In this document: piece after piece, positions 55,457-64,000 of the stretch
Layout: every line of letters begins with the position of its first letter
Position numbering within the stretch: the first letter of the stretch is position 1
DNA from: Ramlibacter ginsenosidimutans
GTDB taxonomy: Bacteria; Pseudomonadota; Gammaproteobacteria; Burkholderiales; Burkholderiaceae_C
Direction: 5' to 3'
Length of the DNA stretch: 64,000 nucleotides
NCBI RefSeq assembly: GCF_016654015.1
Contig: NZ_JAEPWM010000002.1
Coordinates: forward strand, 496,001-560,000
The notes under the pieces: model-generated
Databases searched by the model: none
What the model saw: only the letters and a program-made list of their open reading frames with translations
What the model was told of the DNA's origin: nothing
Program-made: the position numbers and the translations under genes

Positions 55457-56200
55457 TCAGGCGAAGCCGAGCACCACCCGTCGGGTGCTGGCGCTCTTCT
55501 TCTCGATCTTCGTGACGACCACGGCGCCGATCTCCGACGTGTTCGCGACGTGCGTGCCACCGCAAGGCTGGTAGTCGATCGCGTTGTCCGCGCCGCCGAC
55601 CCGGATGGTGCGCACCTGTCCCGTGCCGCGCGGCGGCTGCACGGACATGCTCTTGACCAGCGCCGGATTCGCATCGAGTTCCTCGTCGCTGATCGCGCCG
55701 ACCTCGACCGGGTGCGCCGCCGCGACCAGGCGCGCGATGCCTTCCGAGAGCGCGTCCTTGTCCAGCGGGTCCGTCATGTTGAAGTCCAGGCGCGCGTAAT
55801 CGGGCGTGATGGAGCAGCCGTTGACGAGTTGGGGCACGAGGTGGCACAGCAGGTGCGTTGTCGTGTGAAAGCGCATCAGCTTGTGCCGGCGCTCCCAGTC
55901 GATGCGGGCGAGCACGTGGTCGCCCGGATGCAGAGCGGCCAGCAGGCCCTCCTGGCCCGGCGCCGGAACATGGGCGATCTCGCCCGTGGGTCGGCCTTCG
56001 GCGTCCTTGTGTTTGCGCGTGTCGGCGACCTGCAGGAGGCGACCGTCGGCCAGCACGAGCACGCCGCTGTCGCCGGCCTGACCCCCTCCGAGCGGATAGA
56101 ACACGGTGCGATCCAGGACGATGCCTTGCTCGCCCACGGAGCGAACGGCAGCCGCCGTCTCGCGCAGGTAAGCGTCCTGGCGGAAGAGCTCTTGCGTCAT
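55457..56200 (-). CDS. Alanyl-tRNA editing protein, AlaX type
   Basis: A 247-residue free-standing editing domain. FYPLGGGQAGDSGVL is the GG-x-Q region of the medium AlaX form. HTTTHLLCHL gives the zinc-binding His pair and CGGTHV the C-terminal Cys and His. It deacylates Ser or Gly mischarged on tRNA-Ala. The four metal ligands are visible, so it should be active. It is 17 bases before dsbD on the same strand, a close spacing without an obvious functional link. Confidence 0.92.
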   Translation of the reverse strand: MTQELFRQDAYLRETAAAVRSVGEQGIVLDRTVFYPLGGGQAGDSGVLVLADGRLLQVADTRKHKDAEGRPTGEIAHVPAPGQEGLLAALHPGDHVLARIDWERRHKLMRFHTTTHLLCHLVPQLVNGCSITPDYARLDFNMTDPLDKDALSEGIARLVAAAHPVEVGAISDEELDANPALVKSMSVQPPRGTGQVRTIRVGGADNAIDYQPCGGTHVANTSEIGAVVVTKIEKKSASTRRVVLGFA

Positions 56201-56305
56201 GGCCGCATTGTCCCGCTTTCGTGGCGCCCCGCTTCTGCGAGGGGCGATCGGCCGCAGCGACGCAGGATGTAGTTGGGAGAGCTGGGCTTTCGGGCGCGCG
56301 CCGAC

Positions 56306-56461
56306 TCAGCTGAAGAACTGCGTCAGGATCATCGCGGTGATCGAGGGGCCGCGCGTGCACTGGTCCAGCGTGACCGCCAGGGTCAGCACCAGGGAAGGCC
56401 ACACGGCGCGGTTCCAGCTCTCCCGCCAGGCCTTGTTAGCGATGGTGCGTACTGTTTCCAT
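56306..56461 (-). CDS. Small protein of 51 residues, possibly membrane-associated
   Basis: A short frame (METVRTIANKAWRESWNRAV onwards) with a moderately hydrophobic middle (about 20-32) and a C-terminus ending ILTQFFS. Almost every codon after the first three ends in G or C, as in neighbouring genes, which supports coding. No family is recognised and no good ribosome site precedes it. The surrounding spacer (56201-56574) otherwise looks empty. Confidence 0.45.
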   Translation of the reverse strand: METVRTIANKAWRESWNRAVWPSLVLTLAVTLDQCTRGPSITAMILTQFFS

Positions 56462-56574
56462 GCACTCATGGTGCTGTGGAGGGCAGGTCCTGTGATTCAG
56501 ACCGCAGCGCGTCGCCATGGTCGCGCACACCTGCGCGGCAGTCAGCGCCGTCTGCGCGCCGCCGGGGGCGGGTA

Positions 56575-57057
56575 CTACGCGTGTCGGTCAGGACGGACGG
56601 GCAGGGGGAGCGCCGTCTTGTAGCGGACCTGCTTCAGGGCGAAGCTCGACCGGATCTTCTCGATCCCCGGAATGGGCGTGAGCTGCTCCAGGATGAAGCG
56701 CTCCAGGGCGGCGATGTCGGGGACAGCCACGCGGATCAGGTAGTCGCTGTCGCCCGTCATCAGGTAGCACTCCATCACCTCGTCGTGTTCAGCAATGCGG
56801 CGCTCGAATTCGGCCAGGGCTTCCTTGGCCTGGCTCTTCAGGCTGATGTTGATGAAGACGCTGAGCCCCAGTCCCAGCGCCTTGGCGTTCGCGAGCGCCA
56901 CGTAGCGCTCGATCACCCCCGTCGACTCGAGCGCCTTCACGCGCGCCAGGCACGGCGACGGCGACAGGTGCACCCTCCGCGCGAGTTCCACGTTGGTCAG
57001 CGACCCATCCTCCTGCAGCTGGGCCAGGATGCGGAGATCGATCGGGTCGAGTTGCAT
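56575..57057 (-). CDS. Lrp/AsnC family transcriptional regulator
   Basis: A 160-residue Lrp-type regulator. The helix-turn-helix is at about 4-54 ([19 protein letters not shown] then [20 protein letters not shown]), followed by the RAM effector domain ([18 protein letters not shown]). It is divergent from an AceE/MdeB-type gene over a 104-base spacer, as the Lrp-type mdeR lies next to mdeA-mdeB in Pseudomonas putida. A role as its amino-acid-responsive controller is inferred. The ATG at 57057 gives the standard N-terminus. Confidence 0.9.
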   Translation of the reverse strand: MQLDPIDLRILAQLQEDGSLTNVELARRVHLSPSPCLARVKALESTGVIERYVALANAKALGLGLSVFINISLKSQAKEALAEFERRIAEHDEVMECYLMTGDSDYLIRVAVPDIAALERFILEQLTPIPGIEKIRSSFALKQVRYKTALPLPVRPDRHA

Positions 57058-57081
57058 GGAATGCTGTGTGAGGTGAGGGCC

Positions 57082-57098
57082 GCGGCATTCTATGCCGC
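57082..57098. promoter_or_regulatory. Inverted repeat GCGGCAT-TCT-ATGCCGC in the divergent spacer
   Basis: GCGGCAT (57082-57088) and ATGCCGC (57092-57098) form a perfect dyad with a three-base centre, midway between the Lrp gene and the E1 gene. Lrp-family sites are often short dyads in such spacers. It could instead be a terminator-like structure without function. The assignment rests on position and symmetry only. Confidence 0.4.
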
Positions 57099-57161
57099 AA
57101 CACCCGCTGTCGACGCGCATTCCGGCACCCCGTGCGGGCGCTTGCGCACTAGAGTGGCGGC

Positions 57162-59729
57162 ATGGCCGACGACAGCATCCATCGCTACCTCACCGATCCC
57201 GCCGGCGATGCCGACCCCGTGGAGACCGCCGAATGGCGCGACGCCTTCCTCTCGCTGGTGGCCACGCAGGGACCGGTGCGGGCCCGCTTCATCCTGGACC
57301 AGCTGGCCGTGCTGGCACGCGACCCCAAGGTCGCCTGGTCGCCCGAACTGGTCACGCCGTACGTGAATTCGGTGCCGGTGGACCGGCAGCCGGTGTTCCC
57401 GGGCGACCTCGCCATCGAGGAACGGCTGGCCTCGCTGATGCGCTGGAATGCGCTGGCGATGGTCGTGCGCGCGAACGCCGCGCACGGCGAACTCGGTGGC
57501 CACATCGCGAGCTACGCGAGCGCGGCGGACCTCTTCGAAGTGGGCTACAACCACTTCTTCCGCGCCCGCAACAGCGAGCAGGGCGGGGACCTCGTGTTCT
57601 TCCAGCCGCACAGCGCCCCCGGCGTGTACGCGCGCGCCTTCCTGGAAGGGCGGCTGACGCAGGAGGACCTGGCGCATTTCCGCCAGGAGATCACGGCCGC
57701 GGCGCAAGGCGGCCGCGGCTTGTCGAGCTATCCGCACCCGTGGCTGATGCCGGACTTCTGGCAGTTCCCGACCGGCTCCATGGGCATCGGTCCGATCAGC
57801 TCGATCTACCACGCGCGCTTCATGCGCTATCTCACCCACCGCGGCGTGCTGGATTGCGAGGGGCGCAAGGTGTGGGGCGTGTTCGGCGACGGCGAGATGG
57901 ACGAGCCTGAGAGCATGAGCGCGCTCACGCTGGCTTCGCGCGAAAAGCTGGACAACCTGGTGTGGGTGGTGAACTGCAACCTGCAGCGGCTCGATGGTCC
58001 GGTGCGCGGCAACGGCCGCATCGTCGACGAACTGGAGAAGCTGTTCCGCGGCGCCGGCTGGAACGTGGTCAAGCTGCTGTGGGGCAGTGACTGGGATGGG
58101 CTGTTCGCACGCGACAGCAGCAACGCCCTGGTGAACGCATTCGCGCACACCGTGGACGGCCAGATGCAGACCTTCGCCGCGAAGGACGGCCGGTTCAACC
58201 GCGAGCACTTCTTCGGCCAGAACGAGGAGCTCGCCCGGCTCGCGCAGGGCATGACCGATGAACAGATCGACCGCCTGAAGCGAGGTGGCCACGACCTCGT
58301 GAAGGTCCACGCCGCCTACGACGCGGCGGCGAAGCACCGTGGCCAGCCGACGGTGATCCTGGCGCACACCAAGAAGGGCTATGGCATGGGCACGGCCGGC
58401 CAGGGCCGCATGACCACGCACAGCCAGAAGAAGCTCGACGACGCGGCGCTGCTGGAATTCCGCAATCGCTTCAACCTGCCCCTCAGCGATGCGCAGGCCA
58501 CCTCGCTGGACTTCTACAAGCCGGCAGAGGACTCGCCCGAGATGCGCTACCTGCACGCCCGGCGTGCCGCCCTCGGGGGCTACCTGCCGCGCCGCGAGAC
58601 GGCGTGCGCGCCGGTGCCGGTGCCGGACAGCGCGTCGTATGCGCAGTTCGCGTTGCAGGCGAGCGGCAAGGAGATGTCCACGACCATGGCCTTCGTGCGG
58701 CTGCTCGGGGCCTTGCTCAAGGACCCCCAGCTCGGGCCGCGCATCGTGCCCATCGTCGCCGACGAGGCACGCACTTTCGGCATGGCCAACCTGTTCAAGC
58801 AGGTCGGGATCTACGCCAGCACCGGCCAGAGCTACGAGCCGGAGGACATCGGGTCCGTGCTCTCCTACCGCGAAGCGAAGGACGGCCAAATCCTGGAAGA
58901 GGGCATCAGCGAGGCGGGCGCGATCGCGAGCTGGACGGCTGCCGCCACCAGCTACAGCGTGCACGGCGTGGCCATGCTGCCGTTCTACATCTACTACTCG
59001 ATGTTCGGCTTCCAGCGCGTGGGTGACGCGATCTGGGCCGCGGCGGACCAGCGCGCCCGTGGCTTCCTGCTCGGCGCGACCTCGGGCCGCACCACGCTGG
59101 GCGGCGAAGGCCTGCAGCACCAGGACGGCACGAGCCACCTCGTGGCCGCGACCATCCCGAACTGCAAGGCCTACGACCCGGCGTTCGCGGGCGAGCTGGC
59201 CGTCATCCTCGACCAAGGCATGCGCGAGATGCTGGTGGAGCAGCGCGACGTCTTCTACTACGTCACGCTCATGAACGAGAACTACGCGAACCCCGACCTC
59301 GACGAGGCGGCACGCGAAGGCGTGGTGCGCGGCGGCTATCGCTTCGGGCGTTACGGCGAAGGCGCTGCGCGGGTGACGCTGCTCGGCTCCGGCGCGATCC
59401 TCACCGAAGTGGTGAAGGCCGCGCAGCAGCTCGCGGCAGAAGGCATCGCCAGCGAAGTCCTGAGCATCACCAGCTGGAGCGAACTGGCGCGCGACGGCCA
59501 GTACGCGGCACAACTGCTCGCCGGCACGCGCGGTCCCCTGGTCGCGGCCACCGACTACGTGCGCATGGTGCCGGAAGCGATCCGGCGGCACGTTCCCGCC
59601 GGACGCGCCTACACGACGCTCGGGACCGACGGCTTCGGCCGCAGCGATACCAGGGCGGCCTTGCGGGCGTTCTTCGGCGTCGATGCAGCGACCATCGCCG
59701 CGACGGCGCGCTCTGCACTGGGCGTTTAA
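57162..59729 (+). CDS. Homodimeric 2-oxoacid dehydrogenase E1 (AceE/MdeB type)
   Basis: An 855-residue thiamine-diphosphate enzyme like pyruvate dehydrogenase E1 of the single-chain type. [22 protein letters not shown], the ThDP motif [15 protein letters not shown] ending in the NCNLQRLDG segment, [16 protein letters not shown] and [15 protein letters not shown] follow AceE closely. No E2 (aceF) or E3 gene is adjacent. The divergent Lrp regulator matches P. putida mdeB, whose product oxidises 2-oxobutyrate from methionine breakdown, so a 2-oxobutyrate or other 2-oxoacid role is likely. Pyruvate is not excluded. It lies nine bases before the creatininase-family gene. Confidence 0.88.
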   Translation: MADDSIHRYLTDPAGDADPVETAEWRDAFLSLVATQGPVRARFILDQLAVLARDPKVAWSPELVTPYVNSVPVDRQPVFPGDLAIEERLASLMRWNALAMVVRANAAHGELGGHIASYASAADLFEVGYNHFFRARNSEQGGDLVFFQPHSAPGVYARAFLEGRLTQEDLAHFRQEITAAAQGGRGLSSYPHPWLMPDFWQFPTGSMGIGPISSIYHARFMRYLTHRGVLDCEGRKVWGVFGDGEMDEPESMSALTLASREKLDNLVWVVNCNLQRLDGPVRGNGRIVDELEKLFRGAGWNVVKLLWGSDWDGLFARDSSNALVNAFAHTVDGQMQTFAAKDGRFNREHFFGQNEELARLAQGMTDEQIDRLKRGGHDLVKVHAAYDAAAKHRGQPTVILAHTKKGYGMGTAGQGRMTTHSQKKLDDAALLEFRNRFNLPLSDAQATSLDFYKPAEDSPEMRYLHARRAALGGYLPRRETACAPVPVPDSASYAQFALQASGKEMSTTMAFVRLLGALLKDPQLGPRIVPIVADEARTFGMANLFKQVGIYASTGQSYEPEDIGSVLSYREAKDGQILEEGISEAGAIASWTAAATSYSVHGVAMLPFYIYYSMFGFQRVGDAIWAAADQRARGFLLGATSGRTTLGGEGLQHQDGTSHLVAATIPNCKAYDPAFAGELAVILDQGMREMLVEQRDVFYYVTLMNENYANPDLDEAAREGVVRGGYRFGRYGEGAARVTLLGSGAILTEVVKAAQQLAAEGIASEVLSITSWSELARDGQYAAQLLAGTRGPLVAATDYVRMVPEAIRRHVPAGRAYTTLGTDGFGRSDTRAALRAFFGVDAATIAATARSALGV

Positions 59730-59738
59730 CATGCGCCC

Positions 59739-60557
59739 ATGGCACTTCCCTCGCGCTTCTGGGCCGACCTGAGCACCACCGACTTCGCCGCGCTCGATGC
59801 GGCGACGACGGTGGCGGTCCTTCCGCTGGGAGCGACCGAGCAGCACGGACCGCACCTGCCGCTGGCTGTGGACCAGTGCCTGGTGGACGGGATCGTCGCC
59901 CGCGCCTTGCCCAGGCTGCCGGCCGAAGCGCGCGTGCTGGTGCTGCCCACGCAGCAGGTGGGCTACAGCCCCGAGCATGCGCAGTTCGCCGGCACGCTCA
60001 CCTTGCCGATCGAAACGGTGATCGCCACGTGGATTGCGCTCGGCGAGTGCGTGGCGCGCGCCGGCGTGCGCAAGCTGCTTCTGTTCAACGCGCACGGCGG
60101 CCAGGTGAGCGTGATGGACATCGTGGCGCGCGAGCTGCGCATGCGCCACGACCTGATCGTCTACAGCTGCAGCTGGTGGAACCTGCCGCTCGGTGACGCG
60201 GTCAACGGCCTGTTCCCGCCGGACGAACACCGCTTCGGCGTGCACGGCGGCGACATGGAGACTTCGCTGATGCTCGCGCTCACGCCCCAGCGCGTGCGCA
60301 GCGCGCAGGCGCGCGACTTCGCGTCCACCTCGCGCGAGCGGGCGGCGCACTATCCGATTCTGGGCAACGGCCGCAGCGCCAAGCTCGGCTGGGCCATGCA
60401 GGACTACAACGCGCAAGGCGCCGCAGGCAATGCCGCCGCCGCGAGCGCGCAGAAAGGCGAGGCGGTGCTCGAAGCCGCCGGCACGCAGCTCGCGCTGCTG
60501 CTGCAGGAGATCGCGCAGCTGCCGCTGTCCACGGCGGTCGCGGCGCCCAAGCGCTGA
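59739..60557 (+). CDS. Creatininase family amidohydrolase
   Basis: A 272-residue metal-dependent amidohydrolase-like protein. LPLGATEQHGPHLPLAVDQ has the Glu, His and Asp metal ligands. FNAHGGQVSVMDIVAREL and GVHGGDMETSLML supply the remaining ligands. The family includes creatininase, MftE and the deformylase ArfB, so the substrate is unclear. It starts nine bases after the E1 stop and is therefore probably in the same transcript. It is also next to the LacI regulator, but that gene has its own operator. Confidence 0.88.
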   Translation: MALPSRFWADLSTTDFAALDAATTVAVLPLGATEQHGPHLPLAVDQCLVDGIVARALPRLPAEARVLVLPTQQVGYSPEHAQFAGTLTLPIETVIATWIALGECVARAGVRKLLLFNAHGGQVSVMDIVARELRMRHDLIVYSCSWWNLPLGDAVNGLFPPDEHRFGVHGGDMETSLMLALTPQRVRSAQARDFASTSRERAAHYPILGNGRSAKLGWAMQDYNAQGAAGNAAAASAQKGEAVLEAAGTQLALLLQEIAQLPLSTAVAAPKR

Positions 60558-60596
60558 AAAGACTTTCGCGCCAGCCCGGCGGAGCGCTAACATTCG

Positions 60597-60614
60597 GCTG
60601 AAACTGGTTTCAGC
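60597..60614. promoter_or_regulatory. LacI-type operator O1 before the LacI gene
   Basis: GCTGAAACTGGTTTCAGC is an 18-base dyad with one unpaired central step, ending five bases before the LacI ATG at 60619. It shares the GAAAC-N2-GTTTC core with the two sites at 61694-61705 and 61720-61731. A weak -10 (TAACAT, 60588-60593) just upstream means a bound repressor would cover the transcript start. This suggests negative autoregulation. Confidence 0.75.
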
Positions 60615-60618
60615 CGCC

Positions 60619-61677
60619 ATGCCCTCCAAGCCCACTCCTCCGTCGCCCAACGCCGCCGCCCAGGCCCCGCGCGCGACCATCGAGGACGTGGCGCAGAAGG
60701 CCGGCGTCTCCAAGGCCACCGTCTCGCGTTTCCTGAACCGGCGCGACGAATTGCTCACGCCCGCCATTGCGCAGCGGGTGGAAGCGGCCATCGCCGCCCT
60801 CGGCTACTCGCCCAGCCCGATGGCGCAGGCTCTCAAGCGCGGACGCTCGCGCCTGATCGGGCTGGTCGTCGCCGACGTCACGAATCCGTTCTCGGTGGCC
60901 GTCCTGCGCGGCGCCGAGAAGGCCTGCCAGGAAGCCGGCTACCTGCTGATGCTGTTCAACCTGGGGGACGACGGCCGCCGCGAGCGCGACGCGATCGAAC
61001 TGCTGGATGCCTACCAGGTGGACGGGATCATCCTGAACACGCTGGGGCGCGACGAGGGAGCGGCCGCGGCCGCTGCGCGCCATGGCCGCCCCGTGGTCCT
61101 GGTGGACCGGCGCCACGCCAACATGCCAGCGGATTTCGTCTCGCTGGACAACGCCGGCGCGGTCCGCGACGCGTGCGACCACTTGCTCCAGTCGGGCTGG
61201 AACCAGTTCCTGTTCGTGACCGAGCCGATGGCTGGCGTGAGCTCCCGCATGGAGCGGGAAGCAGCCTTCCGCCTGTTCCTGGCCGACCACCCGGAGGTCC
61301 GCGGCCGCAGCCTGGAGTCGCACGTGGAGCACCCCGGGCGGCTCGACGCCGAACTGCGCGGCGGCCGCGAAGGCGATCGGCGACTGGCGGTGCTGGCCAG
61401 CAATGCGGTGATCACGCTGCGCGTGGCCGACGCGGTTGCGCGGCTGGGCTGGCGCTTCGGCGAGGACCTCGGCTTCGTCGGCATCGACGAGACCGACTGG
61501 GCGCCACTAGTCGGTCCCGGGCTGAGCACCGTCGGGCAGCCGACCGAAGCCCTGGGCCGACTGGCGACCGCCTGCCTGCTGGAGCGCCTGCAGGGGCGGG
61601 ACGTTCCACCACGCCAGATCCTGTTGCCGGGTACCTTGAACGTGCGCGGCTCGTCCGTGCGAAAGACATCCGGGTAA
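60619..61677 (+). CDS. LacI family transcriptional regulator
   Basis: A 352-residue LacI/GalR-type repressor. The helix-turn-helix and hinge are at about 18-75 (TIEDVAQKAGVSKATVSRFL then YSPSPMAQALKRG). A periplasmic-binding-like sensor follows (RSRLIGLVVADVTNPFS, GIILNTLGRD, DEIDW-like GIDETDWAPLVG). It lies between a creatininase-family gene and an amino acid ABC transporter. Three matching GAAAC-N2-GTTTC operators flank it and the transporter promoter. The inducer is unknown and may be the transporter's substrate. Confidence 0.92.
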   Translation: MPSKPTPPSPNAAAQAPRATIEDVAQKAGVSKATVSRFLNRRDELLTPAIAQRVEAAIAALGYSPSPMAQALKRGRSRLIGLVVADVTNPFSVAVLRGAEKACQEAGYLLMLFNLGDDGRRERDAIELLDAYQVDGIILNTLGRDEGAAAAAARHGRPVVLVDRRHANMPADFVSLDNAGAVRDACDHLLQSGWNQFLFVTEPMAGVSSRMEREAAFRLFLADHPEVRGRSLESHVEHPGRLDAELRGGREGDRRLAVLASNAVITLRVADAVARLGWRFGEDLGFVGIDETDWAPLVGPGLSTVGQPTEALGRLATACLLERLQGRDVPPRQILLPGTLNVRGSSVRKTSG

Positions 61678-61693
61678 TCCCGGATGAATCCTT

Positions 61694-61731
61694 GAAACCG
61701 GTTTCTATAATTGCGGCTAGAAACCGGTTTC
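61694..61731 (+). promoter_or_regulatory. Two LacI-type operators flanking a -10 element of the ABC transporter operon
   Basis: Two perfect 12-base palindromes GAAACCGGTTTC lie at 61694-61705 (O2) and 61720-61731 (O3), 26 bases centre to centre. A perfect TATAAT (61706-61711) sits directly after O2, with no good -35 hexamer. The permease GTG at 61736 follows O3 by four bases. Two LacI dimers, or one tetramer, would block this promoter fully. The same core precedes the LacI gene itself. Confidence 0.8.
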
Positions 61732-61735
61732 AGTC

Positions 61736-62407
61736 GTGAATTACCAATTCCAGTTCCAGGACGTCTTCGCCGCCTGGCCGCTGCTCCTCAAGGGCACGTG
61801 GATCACCATCCACCTGTCCCTCACCGCCACCGCGCTGGGGCTGGTCGTGGCGATCGTCTGCGCCTGGGGCAAGACCTCCGGGCCCGCGGCGGCGCGCTGG
61901 GTCATCAACGCGTACATCGAGTTGATCCGCAACACGCCGTTCCTGGTGCAGCTGTTCTTCTTCTTCTTCGCGTTGCCGGCGTTCGGCCTGCGCTGGTCGG
62001 CGCACTCCGCCGCCCTGGTCGCGATGGTGGTGAACCTCGGAGCGTATGCCACGGAGATCATCCGAGCGGGCATCGAATCGATCCCGCGCGGTCAGGTGGA
62101 AGCGGCGCTGGCGCTGAACCTCAAGCGCCACCAGGTGTTCCGCCACGTGATCCTCAAGCCCGCGCTCAAGGCGATCTATCCGGCGCTGACCAGCCAGTTC
62201 ATCCTGCTGATGCTCAGTTCCGCCGTGGTCTCCGCCATCTCCGCGGACGACCTCACCTCGGTGGCGGCCAACCTGCAGTCGCAGACTTTCCGCAGCTTCG
62301 AGATCTACATCGTCGTCGCTGCCATCTACCTCGCGCTCGCACTCGCGTTCTCCGGGCTGTTCCGCCTCGTGTACCGCCTCGCCCTCGACTACCCGGACCG
62401 CCGCTGA
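61736..62407 (+). CDS. Polar amino acid ABC transporter permease (first)
   Basis: A 223-residue HisM/HisQ-type permease with about five membrane helices. LLKGTWITIHLSLTATALGLV opens the fold, and YIELIRNTPFLVQLFFFFFALP follows. The coupling EAA loop is GAYATEIIRAGIESIPRGQVEAALAL. It forms the membrane channel with the next permease. The start is GTG without a ribosome site, 18 bases after the predicted transcript start, so the mRNA leader is very short. Its stop overlaps the next ATG by one base (TGATG). Confidence 0.93.
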   Translation: MNYQFQFQDVFAAWPLLLKGTWITIHLSLTATALGLVVAIVCAWGKTSGPAAARWVINAYIELIRNTPFLVQLFFFFFALPAFGLRWSAHSAALVAMVVNLGAYATEIIRAGIESIPRGQVEAALALNLKRHQVFRHVILKPALKAIYPALTSQFILLMLSSAVVSAISADDLTSVAANLQSQTFRSFEIYIVVAAIYLALALAFSGLFRLVYRLALDYPDRR

Positions 62408-63060
62408 TGCGTACCTTCAGCCTTTCCGACCTGCTGTACATCGTCGAAGCCGCGCGCTGGACGATCGGGCTGTCGCTGATCGCCTTCATCGGCGGCGCCA
62501 TCGGCGGCCTGCTGGTGGCGCTCGGACGCACCGCCGACAGCGTGATCGCGCGTCGCGTCGCCACGGTGTTCGTCGGCGTGTTCCAGGGTACGCCGCTGCT
62601 GCTGCAGCTGTTCCTGATCTTCTTCGGCTTGCCGGTGTTGGGCATCGACGTGAATCCCTGGATCGCCGCCGGCACGGCGCTGGTGCTGAACACCAGTGCC
62701 TTCCTGGGCGAGATCTGGCGCGGCTGCATCCAGGCCGTGCCGCACGGGCAGCGGGAGGCGGCCGACGCGCTTGGCCTGCACTACGTGGCCCGCATGCGCG
62801 ACGTGGTCCTGCCGCAGGCCTTCAAGATCGCCCTGGCGCCCACCGTGGGCTACATGGTGCAGGTGATCAAGGGCACGTCCCTTGCCGCCATCATCGGCTT
62901 CACAGAAGTCACGCGAGCGGGCCAGATCATCAACAACGCGACCTTCCAGCCGCTGATCGTCTTCAGCCTGGTGGCCGCCGTCTACTTCGTCCTGTGCTGG
63001 CCGCTGTCGCTGCTGGCCGCGCGCATGGAGCGCCGGCAAGCGCGGGCGCTGGCGCGCTGA
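62407..63060 (+). CDS. Polar amino acid ABC transporter permease (second)
   Basis: A 217-residue permease of the same HisM/GlnP family, about five membrane helices. TIGLSLIAFIGGAIGGLLVAL, FQGTPLLLQLFLIFFGLPVLG, and the EAA loop AFLGEIWRGCIQAVPHGQREAADALG are visible. VIKGTSLAAIIGFTEVTRAG is the conserved C-terminal segment. It overlaps the first permease gene by one base and precedes the binding-protein gene by 37 bases. The two permeases probably form a heterodimer. Confidence 0.93.
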   Translation: MRTFSLSDLLYIVEAARWTIGLSLIAFIGGAIGGLLVALGRTADSVIARRVATVFVGVFQGTPLLLQLFLIFFGLPVLGIDVNPWIAAGTALVLNTSAFLGEIWRGCIQAVPHGQREAADALGLHYVARMRDVVLPQAFKIALAPTVGYMVQVIKGTSLAAIIGFTEVTRAGQIINNATFQPLIVFSLVAAVYFVLCWPLSLLAARMERRQARALAR

Positions 63061-63097
63061 ACCGCCTTTCCCTTTTCATCCACTGGAGACAACAAGC

Positions 63098-63886
63098 ATG
63101 AACTCTCTTTCCCGTCGCGCCTTCGCCGCCCTTGGCCTGGCCGCCGCCGTGTCGCTGGCCGCCGCTCCCGCCTTCTCGCAGACCGTCGCCGACCTGAAGA
63201 AGAAGGGCGAGATCAACGTCGGCCTGCTGGTGGACTTCCCGCCCTACGGCACGACCAACGCGCAGAACCAGCCCGATGGCTATGACGCCGATGTCGCCCG
63301 CCTGCTGGGCAAGGACTGGGGCATGAAGGTGAACCTCGTGCCGGTCACGGGCCCGAACCGCATTCCGTTCCTCCTGACCAACAAGGTCGACCTGCTGATC
63401 GCCTCGCTCGCGATCACGCCCGAGCGCGCCAAGCAGGTCCAGTTCTCCAAGCCGTACTCCGCCGCGACCATCGTGCTGCTGGGCGCGAAGGACAAGGCGA
63501 TCAAGGGACCGGCCGACATCAAGCCGCTGAAGATCGGCGTCGCGCGCGCCAGCACGCAGGACGTGGCGCTGACCGCCATCGCGCCGCAGGGCACCGAGAT
63601 CCGCCGCTTCGATGACGACGCATCCGCCATGCAGGCGCTCATCTCCGGCCAGGTCGACGCGATCGGTTGCTCCACGACGGTCGCCGCGCAGATCAACAAG
63701 CGCGAGCCGGGCAAGTACGAACCGAAGTTCGTGCTGAAGCAGCAGGAGATGGCGGTGGCGATGCGCCCCGGCCAGGCAGACCTGCTCAAGGCCGTGAACG
63801 ACTTCGTGGCGAAGAACACGGCCAACGGCGAGCTGAACAAGCTGTACCGCAAGTGGCTGGAATCCGACCTGCCGAAGATGCAGTAA
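63098..63886 (+). CDS. Amino acid ABC transporter substrate-binding protein
   Basis: A 262-residue periplasmic binding protein of the SBP-bac-3 family. It has a signal peptide with SRRAF (cleavage about residue 26) and the GEINVGLLVDFPPYG first strand. DGYDADVARLLGKDWG and NRIPFLLTNKVDLLIASLAITPER are the family signature. It delivers a polar amino acid or opine-like compound to the permeases. The ligand cannot be read from sequence. The ribosome site before the ATG is weak. Confidence 0.93.
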   Translation: MNSLSRRAFAALGLAAAVSLAAAPAFSQTVADLKKKGEINVGLLVDFPPYGTTNAQNQPDGYDADVARLLGKDWGMKVNLVPVTGPNRIPFLLTNKVDLLIASLAITPERAKQVQFSKPYSAATIVLLGAKDKAIKGPADIKPLKIGVARASTQDVALTAIAPQGTEIRRFDDDASAMQALISGQVDAIGCSTTVAAQINKREPGKYEPKFVLKQQEMAVAMRPGQADLLKAVNDFVAKNTANGELNKLYRKWLESDLPKMQ

Positions 63887-63905
63887 GGGCGTGACGGGGA
63901 ACACC

Positions 63906-64000
63906 ATGAACGACCGGTCCGCCGAGCCCATCATCCGCCTCGAAGGCGTGCAGAAGTGGTTCGGCAAGTTCCAGGTGCTCGACGCCATCGACCTGCAGGT
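63906..64000 (+). CDS. ABC transporter ATP-binding protein, N-terminal fragment (runs off window)
   Basis: The first 31 codons of an ATPase gene, starting MNDRSAEPIIRLEGVQKWFG and continuing KFQVLDAIDLQV before the window ends. The pattern I-x-LEGV-x-K-x-(F/Y)G-x-x-x-VL is the standard N-terminus of GlnQ/HisP-type ATPases. It completes the permease, permease, binding-protein operon, 19 bases after the binding-protein stop. The Walker motifs lie beyond base 64000. Confidence 0.85.
   Translation, partial: MNDRSAEPIIRLEGVQKWFGKFQVLDAIDLQ

Noticed and set aside
52728..55574. Plus-strand open frame of about 950 codons opposite dsbD and the CoA-binding gene
   Set aside because: Spans several real minus-strand genes and their spacer, with Arg/Gln/Gly-rich nonsense-like composition.
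57090..60791. Minus-strand open frame of over 1200 codons opposite the E1 and creatininase-family genes
   Set aside because: Runs through two real genes and the LacI start; no family similarity.

Overview
The window is very GC-rich, densely coded DNA from a bacterial chromosome. Its gene content points to Betaproteobacteria, order Burkholderiales, most likely a Comamonadaceae genus near Ramlibacter or Variovorax. The pointers are two orphan Bug/TctC-type receptors, a pilT-pilU pair divergent from yggS, an OmpA-free yraN-diaA-dolP block beside rsmI, a bifunctional putA with a divergent Lrp-type regulator, and CaiB, HMG-CoA-lyase and enoyl-CoA hydratase genes typical of organic-acid degraders. 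The taxon is inferred from content, not from a marker gene. No rRNA, tRNA, phage, insertion sequence or CRISPR array was seen.

Layout. 0-5 kb: end of a SCO-type copper protein, phospholipase A (pldA), a small secreted protein, Rep helicase, and an AEC transporter. 5-8.6 kb: a DUF1877-like protein, three tiny membrane proteins, and a biotin-carrier/carboxyltransferase fusion with no biotin carboxylase nearby. 8.6-15.6 kb: a Rhizobium-type asparaginase with its zinc and Ser/Lys residues intact, a zinc alcohol dehydrogenase pair, arginase, and a 1052-residue hybrid histidine kinase. 15.6-21.8 kb: a divergent catabolic cluster, with HMG-CoA-lyase-like, CaiB and Bug genes on one side and LysR plus a swivel-first aconitase-family protein on the other. 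21.8-26.9 kb: HAD phosphatase, Na+/H+ antiporter, a Bug/enoyl-CoA hydratase operon, small proteins and a flavin-type oxidase. 26.9-35.5 kb: recQ, an acyl-CoA synthetase, and a MarR-controlled tripartite drug efflux operon with a clear promoter and operator.

36-43 kb: putA carrying an in-frame palindromic insertion, its Lrp-type regulator, a DUF3617 protein, yggS, pilT and pilU. 43.3-50 kb: a 95-bp hairpin repeat, a beta-hydroxyacid dehydrogenase, dolP, diaA, a Pro/Ala-rich secreted protein, yraN, rsmI and priA. A DnaA-box-bearing spacer follows, then hemE, metY, a CoA-binding protein, dsbD and an AlaX-type editing protein. 56-64 kb: an Lrp regulator divergent from a free-standing AceE/MdeB-type E1 with a creatininase-family partner. 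The last block is a LacI regulator with three matching operators next to a polar amino acid ABC transporter that runs off the end.

The window mixes housekeeping genes (rep, recQ, priA, hemE, rsmI, pilT/U, diaA/dolP) with self-contained, locally regulated catabolic or efflux cassettes. Most cassettes carry their own divergent or leading regulator. The strongest candidates for something new are the palindromic insertion in putA, the lyase/CoA-transferase/aconitase-like cluster, and the LacI-controlled amino acid transporter with its operator triplet. None of them amounts to a clear defence or mobile system.
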